A stretch of DNA of 64,000 nucleotides from positions 95,877,729 to 95,941,728 of the forward strand of contig NC_085048.1 in NCBI RefSeq assembly GCF_963662255.1, read 5' to 3'. This document shows positions 13,276-36,089 of this stretch, piece after piece. The position numbers and the translations under genes are program-made. The notes beneath the pieces are model-generated. The model had not been told where the DNA came from and searched no databases. It saw only the letters and a list, made by a program, of their open reading frames with translations. The first letter of the stretch is position 1, and every line of letters begins with the position of its first letter. The stretch is from Cinclus cinclus. Its lineage: Eukaryota > Chordata > Aves > Passeriformes > Cinclidae.

Positions 13276-15375
13276 AAAAGCAGAAATATGTTTGATATCC
13301 ACAGGATACAGAGCAAATCTTTGCTCAAAGAGCCTTTTACCTTGCTCTCAGGTCAGCTGCTTCTCGTATGATGCAGCTGGGAAAAAGCATGTGAAAAGGC
13401 ATTCTGACTGAAAGCTGCATGGAAGTAACACTCATGGATGGAGAGATGAAAATGACTATTTGTCTTCCTATTACCCACTTTAAGCTACAGGAGAGGAACA
13501 ATGAGCTAAGACAGATTTTTGCCTCATGCTACAAAGGAGGGAGGCAGGATATGCATTCTAAGACAGACAGCTGGGTTTCACATACCCATGTTCTCATGCT
13601 TCCATGAAGGTTGAAGTACATGGATTTTTTTACCTAAAACCCTTTGCTAGGTTGCACAAGACCTACACCTCTTTGCATTTGTCCATCAGGGTGAGAGCAA
13701 AAAGGGACGATCTAGTGAGAATGTGGACAGAAGCAAGGAATTTGTTTGTCTCTAAATTTTAGTCCAGAGTAGGCACCTGTGAGCCCTTCATACAGCAAAG
13801 AAGCACTTTTGAGAGATACAAAAAGCTGCTAGTTTAGCTTCTAAAGCTGCTGATAAAGGACAACTGGGCTTGTAAAACCTGTTCCCAACCCTTTAGCCCC
13901 TAGACGAAGGAGCCTAAGAACAATTTCCCTATCTCCTGCACAGATGTATGGCAGTCTCACCTGGACTGACAGCTGCCAGGTGTCTTGAAGGCCAGCACAG
14001 TTCAGACTGTCAATGCTTTGGTTTTGAAGTTGTTTTTAGAAAATGTTTTAAAGTGGATAAATATTTTCACTATTATCCCAATTTTGTGTCAGATACTTAT
14101 GGTCCATGTAAAAGTAAAGAGTAGTAAAATGATTGTCAGTTGTGGAAAACCTGAGTGCAGCCAATTTTTTTCCTTCCCCTAATGTTAAACTTAACAAAGT
14201 AGTTGAGCATAAAATGTGTGAAGAATTCAATTAATCAGAAAAATTCGCATTAAAAAAATCTCCAGCTGGATTAAATGTCCAGTGAAAAGGAATTGAAGAG
14301 CTCAGCAAAAAGACCAAAGGTAGGCACAGCCTTTGAGGGAAACCCGTTAGAAAGAGCTCTGATAGTGAAGAGTTCTTGGCTAGTGAAGCACCAGCCAAGC
14401 ACAGAGTTTATCAGTTTTTCCAGACTGACTTTACCTTGGCAAAGCCCAGATGTCCACGCTGGGATAGGCAGCTCTCAGGGGCTCTGAAGAATTTTCCATG
14501 TAACTTCGTTCTGTGTGCAGTGTTCCAAAGAAGAATTACAGGTACAAGGAAGGTGTATCACTTGACACTGATGTTGTGCAGGAAATTCAGGGAAAAGAAT
14601 GTGATGGCCAACTTAAGATTTGGAATCTACAAAAGATTCCATTTTGTCCAATGATTTATAGTGTGGCAGTTCACATATTTGTACCTCGTGTCTCCATTAC
14701 CATCTTACTCTTCATTCCTTTTGTATACAGAACCATCATCGTTGGCATGGAGCAAAGAGGAGTGTCAATTTCTGCTGTAAATAATCCCTGTGCCTGAGGT
14801 TCTTCCTGAAATGACGACAGCAACAGCAGGAAATTGCCATCACTCCAGTTTGTGTCTCTGCCCCTACAAATGATGAATCTTAATTTCACTTGACTGCTGC
14901 TTGATAAAGCAATGGGAACAGAGACAGGAGTGGTTTTCTTCTGACTGAAGAGCAATTTCACCTATCTACTGGATTATCTTGCTTACTACCATGTTTTTTT
15001 TTTTTTAACTTTTAAACAAAAACCCGGTCTGAAAATACAAACTCCCCACACCCATTACAGATAGGGTGAAATTGTAATTTTCCTTATTCGACCCTCTTAT
15101 CTATAAACCGAGCGGGGTCAGACAATTCCAGCAGAACTATTCTTTGGCCATTTCCTCTGATTTCTCTGTTTACTCCTCCACACTTCTGTGTTATTATTTA
15201 CTATTCATTTCCATCAGGAGCTACATGCTTGCATATAATTTTATTTACTGTAGGGATAAGCTGATAAGCATTTAAGCCTTCCAATACTTGAAAGGAGTCT
15301 ACAAAACAGAAATGGACTTTTTAGAAGAGCATTTAACGACAAGAGAAGGGGGAAGGGATTCAGACTGTAAGAGAG

Positions 15376-15598
15376 TACGTTTCGATTTTCTGTTGGGTAT
15401 TAGGAGGAAGCTCCGTACTCTGACGGTGGTGAGGCGCGGGCACAGGTTGCCCAGAGAAGCTGCGGATGCCCCATCGCTGGAAAGCGTTCAAGGCCTTGTT
15501 GGACGGGGCTCTGAGCAACATAGCTTAGTGGAAAGCTCCAAGCCATGCAAAGGGTTGGCACTGGACGACCTTGGCGGCCCGTTCCAACCCCAGGCACT
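15376..15598 (+). mobile_element. CR1-type LINE 3' tail (5' truncated)
   Basis: The order of motifs is that of avian CR1 tails: TATTAGGAGGAAG, a GGTGGTGAGG block, CAGGTTGCCCAGAGAAGCTG, GATGCCCCATC, GTTCAAGGCC, TTGGACGGGGCTCTGAGCAAC, and a closing GTTCCAACCCCAGGCA. The terminal ATTCTATGA-like 8-mer repeats are missing, so the 3' end is eroded or trimmed. It ends within about 100 bases of the first CCAAT-type box of the PSEN2 promoter. It is diverged, hence old, and adds to the GC content at the left of the island. Open frames here on either strand are CR1 shadows. Confidence 0.9.
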
Positions 15599-15599
15599 C

Positions 15600-15990
15600 C
15601 GGGACACCGCCTGACCCCGCCCCACCATGGCGCCACCGCCGCCTCACAGGGCGCCACCAGGCACCGGGCGAGCGGCGACAGCCGCTTTCCTATTGGCCAA
15701 TCCTCTTGCCGTTCTTCTCTCCTATTGGAGGAGAGCGGCCCGTAGGCGGGGACAGCCGCCGAACGACGGCTGCAGCCGCGAATGGGTGAGCGCGCCCTTC
15801 CCTCCCGGCCGGCGCTGGGGCGGGAGCCAATGGGAGCGGCGGGGGCGCGTGCGGTACCGGGAGCAGGTAAACAGCGGGGCCGGCCGGGGACCGGGATGCG
15901 GGACTGGGGTCTTGTGCCGGCGGGATGCTGCGGGCCATGGATGGGACGGGGCAGGACGGGGCGGGTCTGGCAAGCCGCGGGGTCAGGGGT
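15600..15990 (+). promoter_or_regulatory. PSEN2: PSEN2 CpG-island promoter with three CCAAT-type boxes
   Basis: This block is GC-rich and dense in CpG, in contrast to its CpG-poor surroundings. It holds ATTGG at 15692-15696 (the centre of ATTGGCCAAT), ATTGG at 15724-15728, and CCAAT at 15827-15831 inside CCAATGGGAGCGGCGGGGG. GGGGCGGG just before the last box is a GC-box candidate. No TATA box is evident. ATTGG/CCAAT is the core of NF-Y sites and GC boxes bind Sp-family factors, so this fits a TATA-less housekeeping promoter. Assignment to PSEN2 follows from orientation and from being the only island upstream of the gene. The transcription start is not determined. Confidence 0.8.
15832..15866 (+). 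other. PSEN2: Probable end of PSEN2 non-coding exon 1 (donor at 15867)
   Basis: GGGAGCAG followed by GTAAAC at 15867 is a good donor at the downstream edge of the island. An alternative donor is ATGG|GTGAGC with the exon ending at 15785. The left boundary given is arbitrary because the start site is unknown. Confidence 0.4.
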
Positions 15991-18900
15991 TACCGCGCTC
16001 CCACTACCTGTGTCTCTGTATGTGCGTATATACGTACATGTGTGTGTTCTTACGTAGGTGCGTATTGTATATGAAAAGATACATATTTCCTCATGTGTTT
16101 GTGTACGTACATGTGTTAAAATATCTGTATACCTGTTTCTCTTGGGTGGTGGCGGCGTATCCCGGCTTTCATTTGGAAGCGCCTCCGGCACACCTTCAGA
16201 GAAGCAGCCAGATATTTTTAAGCGTTCAAAAGGGCAGCAGGGGAGCAAGAACATAGAAATGGGAGCAAGGTCTCTTCTGGCCTCCTGCAAAAACTCTGCC
16301 TGGTGGGGTGGGGCTTATCTTGGCTTCCCCCCCCCGCCTTTTATTTAATGTTTGTTGCCTGTGTCTACGGCCAGGCTGGCCATGCACTTGGATGCGCAGG
16401 GAAGCAGTCCCAGCCCCGCTGTGTGCTTGTGTCCCCTTGGGAGCCCAGGGGAAAGAAGCCGCTCGGCTGGGACACAGGAGCTCAGCCCCAGCACGGGTGT
16501 CCTTGGGTGTCCCCGAAGTGTCTCCTCCAGCTCCTGCTGGCTCTGATGTCCTCAGCAGTATTGGGACCAACGCGAGTTGCCGCTCCCGCATGCGAAGTGT
16601 GAGCCGGGCTTTGAGGTTTTTACTTGTGTGAGAAGTTCTGCTGGGCTGTGGTGCCTTTATGCGGTGACAAGGAGTTGGCTGATAGAGTATTTGGGCTCGA
16701 TGCTGGCAAAATAATCCTTCTGACCCTCTCGGGGAGGGTCCGATTTCAGCTTTGCCAGCAGAATTGCCCTCTGGGGCTACATCTTGTGCCTTTCTTGTGG
16801 GACAAGAGAAAGCAGTGCTAGTTCAGCCAGAATATAGACAGAAAGCTACAAATCTTTGCAACTTCCCATAGCATCTTGTGTTTTGTTATTTTTGTGTTCT
16901 GGAGGGGCTGAAATTGGGTGGTATTTGCACACAGATGCTGTGTTCCAAGTCCCCCAGTCATTTTAGCCCATTCTGACTTTATTTATTGGCAAGAACATGG
17001 AAATCCTTCCTCCTAATTTTGGCCCCACCACTTCTGATTTCTTAAAAGTTTATTTCCTTCTCTTCATATTTACCAGCAGCAGTGGTTGCTGCAGTCAAAA
17101 CTTAGGAGAACATCAGGCTGTCAGTATCATCCCAAAGCTCTCTCTTGATCTAAATATAGCAAAAATACATTTCTCTTCTTCTAATTGTCATCAGTGAGAA
17201 CAATGTGGATAAGAAGGAATTTTAACTCTCAAGTGGATAATTAGATATTCTGCCAGGCTATAGCAGCTGTTCTGTGCTGTATATTGTAGTGGTATTATTT
17301 GTGATGTATGAAATGCAAAGCAAAGGATTTAGATTGTTTGCAGCATAAAAATAAAAGGCAAAGTGAGGCTAAATCTTAATGTTAGTGAACTGGCCCAGTT
17401 TAATCAAAATCCATAAAGCTGGGGGGTTTTTTTGCAGTTGAGAAAAGAGGTTATGGCATGAAGGACATCTGGAAAGAAAGTCAGTGATTCGTACTTCCCT
17501 GTAGGATTCACAAGACTGCTGTAAAGCAGGAGTAATTCTATTCCCATCTCACCTCCTCTAAGAAGCATTTACTACTGGCCTAGTTTTTGTCCCCTTTCAT
17601 TTTTGCAGTAAAGTTTAGAGATTTGGGTCATTTTGCTCTTAAGCATTATATGATTTTTTTGAACGGGACCTGATGGTTTGAGAGGCAGAGAGGAGAACCT
17701 AGCCTGATAAAACTTAGTGCTTCAGTTTGATAATGGACTGGCACATTGTTTAATGTATGTAGTAGATCATGCTTTAAAGCTTTCTTTGAATACAGATACA
17801 GCTTACGTTTATCTCAGTGCTCCACGTTTTCTATTCCTGAGCTGCCCTTCCCCCTTTTTCAGCTCAGCCTAGAAAAACAGTCAATATGCACAGATGTATT
17901 TGCTGTCATGAGCATGAGTAGGAAAGAAGGTTCCCTTGCTTTCCATTATGGTGTATGCAGCATCCTTTTGGCAGGCAGAAATCATTTCCACACGACCCTT
18001 TTCCTTAGTTTAAGTAGTGAAATAAGACCAGAAAAGACTGTGGCTTTGTAACACCCCTGTCTTTAGCTGCCTGGTGCTCTGTGGCTCCCTTTTTGTTTGT
18101 CAAGCAAGTCCCTGGCTTTCTGTTCTCTCCCTGTGCTCAGCCCAAAGGGTGCTGTCATGCTGGGCATGTGTGTGAGAGTGAGCAGGCTGGTCCTTCCTCC
18201 TCTGGAGGACAGATTGCTCAAACCACAGCTCTCTCTGGCAGCCAGCACAGCCTTGGTGCCAGTTCAAAGTGCACCTCTGATGAATAAATAGTGGCATTAG
18301 ACAAAATCCCTGCTGGGTCTGTGGTGGGGCAGAGGGGTAGAGCCAGTGTTCCTGCCCCTGTAAAGCATATGTTCAAGGCCCCTGCTTAGGTAAGAACCAC
18401 AGAGCTACACTGCCATACGTTTTGTAGACCTGAGGTGAGGGTGGGCTGCTTGTCTGGCAGCGAGCAGAGGGCTTGTCCCCTTAAGGCTCAGTGCTGCTGG
18501 AAAGGGGATGCACAGTGCTCTGTATTCCTGGTGTGGGCACTGCCACTGGGGCTGCTTCCATAGCCACTCTTGGGGCCAGCCCTGCTGCGACCTGGCTCTG
18601 TGGCAGCAAAGGGAAACTGGTGCCTCATTGTCTTTTCAAAAGCAGGAGGACACAGCTGATGAGCACCTGGTGTTGGCACCAGAGAGTTGTAGGGTGGTGA
18701 GACAACCCTTTGGCAGGACAGTTTAGATCAGTCTAAGGCAGCTGTGACTTTGGTGTCTGCCACAGGAGCTCCTGTAAAGTCTTGGATTCATTGGGGTTTC
18801 TTTTTATCAACCGTCACTGGAACCACGGCTATGTAAACAAGGGACAGTGAAGCTGTGTTCAGGCCTGAATCTGCTTGCTGACCAGAAGTATCATGGCACC

Positions 18901-20631
18901 TTTGAATATCCATATCCTTGTTGGGGAAGCATAAGAGAAAATGTCCTTAAAATTGGCTGCATTTCAACATGAGTTTATTTCTTCCCGTGTAACTGTGAAG
19001 GTTAGTAATTGGCACAGTGGTTTTGCTTTTGGTTTAACTCCTCTGTGGGCATAACTAGGGTATTGAAAGTAGGCTAACTGGCTGTCTCTTCAAAGGACTC
19101 TTCAAAGTCCTCTGCAGAATTGCTCTCTTTATGTAGCAAAAATGATTTCTTAAATAATGCGAGAAAAAGTTCTTCTGTATTTTCATGAGGTTGTTGAAAC
19201 CTAAATATTGGTCCCAAACTATCAGTGAGTAAAGCTTTTTTTATTTCCTCCCTGGTCTCTGACATGAGCAGAAGGTTTTGAGAGTTAAATTCCATAAGTC
19301 ACAGATCCTGTGGCATGCAAGTTTATCCTGTTCCTCATCCAGAAGTGTCATGATTGAACGATTTCACGTATCTGACTTCTTTAAAGACCTAAATCCTATA
19401 ACTGGAGCAGAGTCTAGTGTCCTAGCTGTAAATTGTGAGCCCTCATGTGCTCAGTCAAAAGAGTATGTTAAGCATCCAGAGAGGAGATCTTGGTCTCTGT
19501 GAGAAATAAGCACACAGGTGTTAAGCAGCTCACTCGGTAAGAACATGGGATTACTATGAAGGTGACAGGCCTGGTGTGAGGGTTAGCCCAGCTTCTGTTT
19601 CCCATATCTGTACCACTTTTATCACCAAAGGAGGAACAAAATGGTATGAAAAATCAAGAGAAGCCAGGGGAGGAGCAGATGTCTGAAAAATGTTTCACTT
19701 GGGTGGACTGAGTTGACGTTCTAAAATTTTTTGGAGGTGCAGATGTGTTGAGGAGGCCTGTGAAAGAAAGGAGGGTCTCCTACTCCTACCTCTTTCCTTC
19801 CTCCAAAGTGAATTTCAGTTTCTTTAGTGAGAAGCAAGAGTATCTCACAGATCTTGAAAGTATCTACTCTGATATCAGGGTGTGCTGGTTGGGCTGTGAA
19901 TGTATGATTCACATTTAAGTGACTGTGTCCAAATCACATGGCTTCTTCAGCTTCCTCTTCTATTTCCTGAGACACAGAAGCTTGGGTAAGGTTCTGTAGA
20001 GGAGAGTTGTTCTGGTAGATAAAACTGCTTACAGTGCATAGAGATATGGTTTTGCTTGTGGACAAGTGGCTGAGTATCAGAAAATGATTAATTACTTGCT
20101 TTGTTAAGCTGACTTAATAAATGCTAAAAAGAATTTTCTTATTAGTTGCATTTTTAACTTCCTGAAATCCCGATTTTAAAGGCTGTTCTGCGGTATTCAG
20201 GGCAGAGCACCTTCTCTGGTGTCTAGAAAGAGCTGTTCCTTTCCTTTCTGCATTCTGTCACTGCTTTGCCTGCTTTTTTGCGTAGCAGTATGTGAAAAGA
20301 GGCCAGGTATTTCTAGCCCCCCCATTTATTCTCTATGTTTTTTTCCCATCCAAGTAGTTTTGCTTCTAATTACAAGACAACATAAGGAAAAACCCACAAG
20401 TGGCTCTCCTAAGGAGACAGGTCTTTCCCTTGCTATGCAAACCTCTTCATCAACAAAGAGAAGCACTGCTAATAAAATTCATCTGGTTAATAAACAGTCA
20501 TAAGACAGCATGTAGCTCCTGATTAGTGGCTTATGTAAAGCTGAGGCTCCAGGTTACTAAGAAACTTCTGCTCCTTGCTGATGCTCGCGGGAGTGTTGTG
20601 TAAGAGCTGAGCTCTCTGAGCTTTCTGACAG
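15867..20631 (+). other. PSEN2: Proposed PSEN2 intron 1
   Basis: No coding exon is seen. From 16013 to 16138 there is alternating purine-pyrimidine sequence rich in TGTG, TACGTA and TATA. The rest appears unique, with only chance open frames. The span is inferred from proposed exon ends and shares their uncertainty. Confidence 0.4.
16013..16138. repeat. Degenerate alternating TG/TACG-rich tract
   Basis: Imperfect TGTG, GTACGTAC and GTATATACG units form alternating purine-pyrimidine runs just downstream of the PSEN2 island. This looks like an aged microsatellite. Such sequence can adopt Z-DNA, but that is not shown here. Confidence 0.65.
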
Positions 20632-20706
20632 GCAGCCAGTGTGTGAGGTGAAGCTGTGTCTGGCCCCTGCCAAACACTGAGCGCTGAGAAACCTCCTTTG
20701 TGAAAG
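20632..20706 (+). other. PSEN2: Candidate PSEN2 non-coding exon 2
   Basis: An acceptor (CTTTCTGACAG, ending at 20631) and a strong donor (GAAAG|GTAAGG at 20707) bracket 75 bases. They lie 298 bases before the exon with the start codon. The content starts GCAGCCAGTG and includes GCTGAGAAACC. Human PSEN2 is known to have more than one 5' non-coding exon. The assignment rests on splice signals and position only. Confidence 0.45.
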
Positions 20707-21004
20707 GTAAGGTGTACTGATGGGGGAGGGGAAATAGAAGCAGCAAGTATGAAAGCTGTGGTGAAGTAAGTTTCTTTAGTGCTGCATTTTGCTGATACCC
20801 GTGCCTGCAGCAGTCCCAGCGACTTCAGCTGAACAGATTGTCATGCCTGGGTAGGAGCAGGATAAATCTGCTCTTGGGAGAAGATGGAACTACATGGTGT
20901 CCTGGAGCCTCCCTGCTGAAATCTGCTGAATCCTCTTCAGACTTTCAGTTATTTGCAGTGTGGTGTTCACTGTTTTCTTCCCTCTGCTCTGCCTGTCTCC
21001 ACAG

Positions 21005-21056
21005 CCTTGAGTAGTGCTTGGCTGTGCCCTCCTGAGTGCTCCCTTGGAAAGTGGCG
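21005..21056 (+). other. PSEN2: PSEN2 5' UTR part of the start-codon exon
   Basis: The acceptor is CTGTCTCCACAG, ending at 21004. An in-frame TGA at 21033-21035 shows that translation cannot begin further upstream, which supports the ATG at 21057. Confidence 0.8.
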
Positions 21057-32976
<11,920 letters not shown>

Positions 32977-34311
32977 AAGAAGCGGGAGTTAGAGGATTCT
33001 TTTTCAAGCTTTGCTGTGAAGTATGGTACAATGTTTGGAATAGGTCATAAAGTTTTTACACTTAGTGCCATATATTTGTAAGGAAAACACTAACTCTGTG
33101 ACATGCTATGTACTAAAAATCTAATAGTTACGTGTTGAACTGAGATTTTTCACAGGACTCTTGGTTAAAAGCCTGGCTCCTAGCTGATGTCAGAGTGTTA
33201 CTTTTATTTTATTTGATGTGCACAGTGGCTGTTAGGAGCACAGAAACCTGTATGTAGCATGGAACACTGGAGAGGTGAGGGGTCTGATCTTTCAGGAGCT
33301 AAGTAAGGTGTTTTAGCCTGGGAACTGCAGTCATCTTTAACTGTACTCTAGAATTTCTACGTCTTCCCACATTTGAGTGTTGTACAAACACGAGGTGTAA
33401 GTGATTGGAAAAGCACAGCTGGCTGTGTGCACATAGAAATGTGTGAGCCATTAGAAAAGTGAAGTTGAACTTCCTACATTGGCTGCTGTGCAAACAGCAT
33501 CTTTTGGAATTGCCCCAAAGGCCCATTTATTCTGACCTTAGTTAGACATAGTGAGCCAAGAGGGATCAAGACAGGATGTTAGTGGTGGGATGTCTGAACA
33601 TGAGGCTCCTGCCTCTGAGCACATCCACCACTGCAGCAAGCAGCTGATGAAGGCAGGGCTGCCCCTTCCAGTACATCAGATCCTCAGTGTGTGAAACAGA
33701 TACTGCTCTCTCCTCCCAATGTTTTATTTTTTAGGAAATATTTTTCTGGGCCCATACTACAGTCCTGAAATGACCCTAAGGTGGAAGTGACTGAACAACT
33801 CCAGTAAATCAGACCTGTAACTTACTATGTGTTTCTGGCCTCATTTCTGTGCATAGCTGTAACTACTCCAAAGGAGGATTTACCTTCCCTTTATTAAGAG
33901 GTCCTCTCTTACACGGACTGAGACTTGGTTTACCTAAGTTTTTGTACTGTTTAAAGATTATTTGTTCAACTACAAATTTTAAAATAGCTATTTAGTGTCA
34001 AAGGGACTTTTTTGGAAAAATCCAGCCATAGTTTGTATCAAAATATTAAGGCCAAACTTCAATCTGTTGTTACATTACTTTTAGGAACAGCTGTACACCC
34101 TCAAGTGAGCTCATTAAGAAAATCACAGTGCTTGATGTCAGTAAAAAAATACATGAGAGACTGAAGCTTTATGTTTTGTCCACTGTTGAAAAGAATTTTA
34201 TTTCTATTCTTCGAGTCAATTTTTCAATAGTTGCCAAAGTTCTGTGATTTTTTTTCTTTTCTTTTTACTTGCATCTCTTATGCAAACAAGCTGAGTTTTC
34301 TTTGACAGCTG
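32977..34311 (+). other. PSEN2: PSEN2 3' UTR / flank before the LTR
   Basis: Transcribed 3' UTR begins at 32977. No canonical AATAAA is present between the stop and 37.3 kb. Weaker hexamers include CATAAA near 33047 and AGTAAA at 33805 and 34140-34145. AATAAA occurs only at 37318-37323 and 37403-37408, so the 3' UTR either uses a variant signal or is about 4.4 kb long. Confidence 0.55.
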
Positions 34312-34316
34312 ATCAG

Positions 34317-35138
34317 TGTTGGGGGTTGTTTTTTTCTTTTTTCCTCTCCTCTTTGTCTGGAATTTTTTCCCATTGACATGCTAAGATGGTAGTGATAGGG
34401 GGAGGTTCCCTGTCCCTTTTCGGAGTTTCTCTCGAAGGGCAAGGGCGGTTGCGGTTGCGGGGAGGAGGGGGAACACCAAGAGATCAGGGGCAGGTAAAGG
34501 AGAGTTGGGGGCAGTTGCTCTCTCTTGCTCATTTTGGCTCTCGGAAGGGGACAGCCGCTGGAAAACCTCTCCCTGCCATCCCAACACAAGGAGCTGCCTT
34601 TCCTCGACTGTGGGACACTGCACCCCCCTGCTCGGACGCTCTCCTGCCTCAGCCTGCCACCTCCGAGCATCCTGTTGGAGCACCGGGACCGACACTGCCG
34701 TAAGGATCCGTGAGCAGAGCCTTCCCTCCATCCCTTCCCCATCCGGGACACAGCTGCCATCACCCCCAGCACTCCTGCAGCTGCTCGGGATTGCCACATC
34801 TGCCCCTGCCCACCGGGAGCCAGCTGGCACTGACTGCCAGCTGGGATGGGAACTGCACCACAGGGGAAAGGTCTCCACAACCAAAAGAACTGCTGCTGGG
34901 TTCCTGTTCTGTTTGTTGTTGATTTCATAGCTGTTGTTTTGTTTGCCTTGTTATATATACATATACATACATACACACACACACACATATATATATATAT
35001 ACACACATCTCAGTAAAGAACTGTTGTTCCTATCCCCATATCTTTGCCTGAGAGCCCCCTTAATTGCAAAATTATACAAATTCAGAGGGAAGGCTCTGCT
35101 CTTCCTTAGCACACACCTGTCTTATCAAAACCAAGACA
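34317..35138 (+). mobile_element. Solo LTR of an endogenous retrovirus, 822 bp, 5-bp target duplication
   Basis: The element starts TGTTGGGGG and ends AAGACA (TG...CA) and is flanked by ATCAG at 34312-34316 and 35139-35143. A 5-bp duplication fits ERVL-class elements. The first 600 bases form a GC-rich, U3-like part. TATATATA near 34951 merges into a CA/TA microsatellite, and AGTAAA at 35012-35017 is a poly(A)-signal candidate. No gag, pol or env is attached, so it is a solo LTR. The 242- and 167-codon minus-strand open frames here are by-products of its GC-rich sequence. It sits 1.34 kb past the PSEN2 stop in sense orientation and could supply a poly(A) site or promoter. Confidence 0.85.
34952..35006. 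repeat. TA/CA microsatellite inside the LTR
   Basis: Runs of TATA, CATA, (CA)n and (TA)n lie within the 822-bp LTR. Confidence 0.9.
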
Positions 35139-35372
35139 ATCAGTGTCAGTAAATATAACATTATGCAAGATTTCATGAATAATGCAATGTTATTGAGACA
35201 CATAGAATTTAATTTCTGGAAATACTTTTTAGCTAAGGCTTTGAATTACACATTTTTTTATGTAGTGCTTTTTCCAGTAGACCTGTTCAAGCTCATCTGC
35301 TTGATATTTAACAAGGACATCATACAAGTGGTTCAGACTGATTTTTAAAAAGTGCATAAGGGTTTTTACAAG

Positions 35373-35397
35373 GGTGTGTGTGTGTGTGTGTGTGTGT
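35373..35397 (+). repeat. (TG)n microsatellite
   Basis: About 12 uninterrupted GT units. Confidence 0.95.
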
Positions 35398-36042
35398 CTC
35401 AGTCTGGACAAGTCAGTAACTCTTGGTCGTTGTTAGTTTTCTGTCCTCATTTCTCACCTTTGCAATGTTTGGACTTAACAACTGCAGACAGAGTTAACTA
35501 TTACTAAAAGGTATTTCCTTTGGAAATATAAATCCGTAGAGCTTTGCTGATTTTTAAGGTTTATGTGAGAGTTGCCTTTTCTATTTATTTGTTTGTGTTT
35601 GGTTTTTTTTCAATGAAAACAGTTATGGGGCCAAAATCAGACTAGAATCACTGGGAAATATGATTTTACTTTTTGTATTGCATGGTGTAGAACAGATATG
35701 TGTTTTTGGTATATACTGAAAGAAAAATCCTTCTTGGTTTATCAGGGTTGTAGCATATTGCTAAAAATTATTTTTATGAAAGCAGAGTAGATACTTGAAG
35801 AAACTGGGAGGGGAACCTTCACATATTGAAGGATCACCACTGGTTTTCTGCAGATACCTGCTTGCCAAAGACTGGCCTTCCACTGACCAATTCTGCAGAA
35901 CTTAAAAGAATTGCAATTTAAAAGGTAACTGAGCAAGAGATTCTGGCAGTGCAACAGAATGTATTGTCCTGGTGAGTGATAGGAGTATATAATGGATATA
36001 ATGGAGTGGTTATAATTGTGTACAAGTTCATATGTATTTACT

Positions 36043-36089
36043 ACAAATATATATTTGTGTTTGTGTGTACATATACACACAGACACACA
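36043..36089. repeat. Degenerate AT/GT/CA repeat
   Basis: TATATAT followed by GTGTTTGTGTG and ACACACAGACACAC. Confidence 0.8.

Larger units (their letters stand above)
1..15375. other. Upstream intergenic DNA, no recognisable gene
   Basis: I see no exon set, RNA gene or recognisable repeat family member over most of this stretch. It is AT-rich, CpG-poor DNA with only short chance open frames. In mammals the neighbour on this side of PSEN2 is ITPKB, but nothing here resembles an ITPKB exon. Local features given separately are a short direct repeat near 830-872, a 17-bp direct repeat near 4774 and 4869, simple repeats near 6.3 and 13.2 kb, and an acceptor-preceded open stretch at 11026-11265. 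TAATTA-rich blocks near 2.1 kb and 10.6-10.75 kb could be conserved non-coding elements, but that needs alignment to other birds. Confidence 0.6.

Noticed and set aside
1..15375. Search for the syntenic neighbour ITPKB
   Set aside because: No inositol-trisphosphate kinase motif or exon was seen; it presumably lies left of the window.
15400..16290. 296-codon minus-strand open frame across the PSEN2 island
   Set aside because: It runs through a CR1 tail, the GC-rich promoter and a TG-rich repeat; nothing domain-like is seen.
34278..35006. 242- and 167-codon minus-strand open frames
   Set aside because: They lie inside the 822-bp solo LTR and start in its TA/CA microsatellite.
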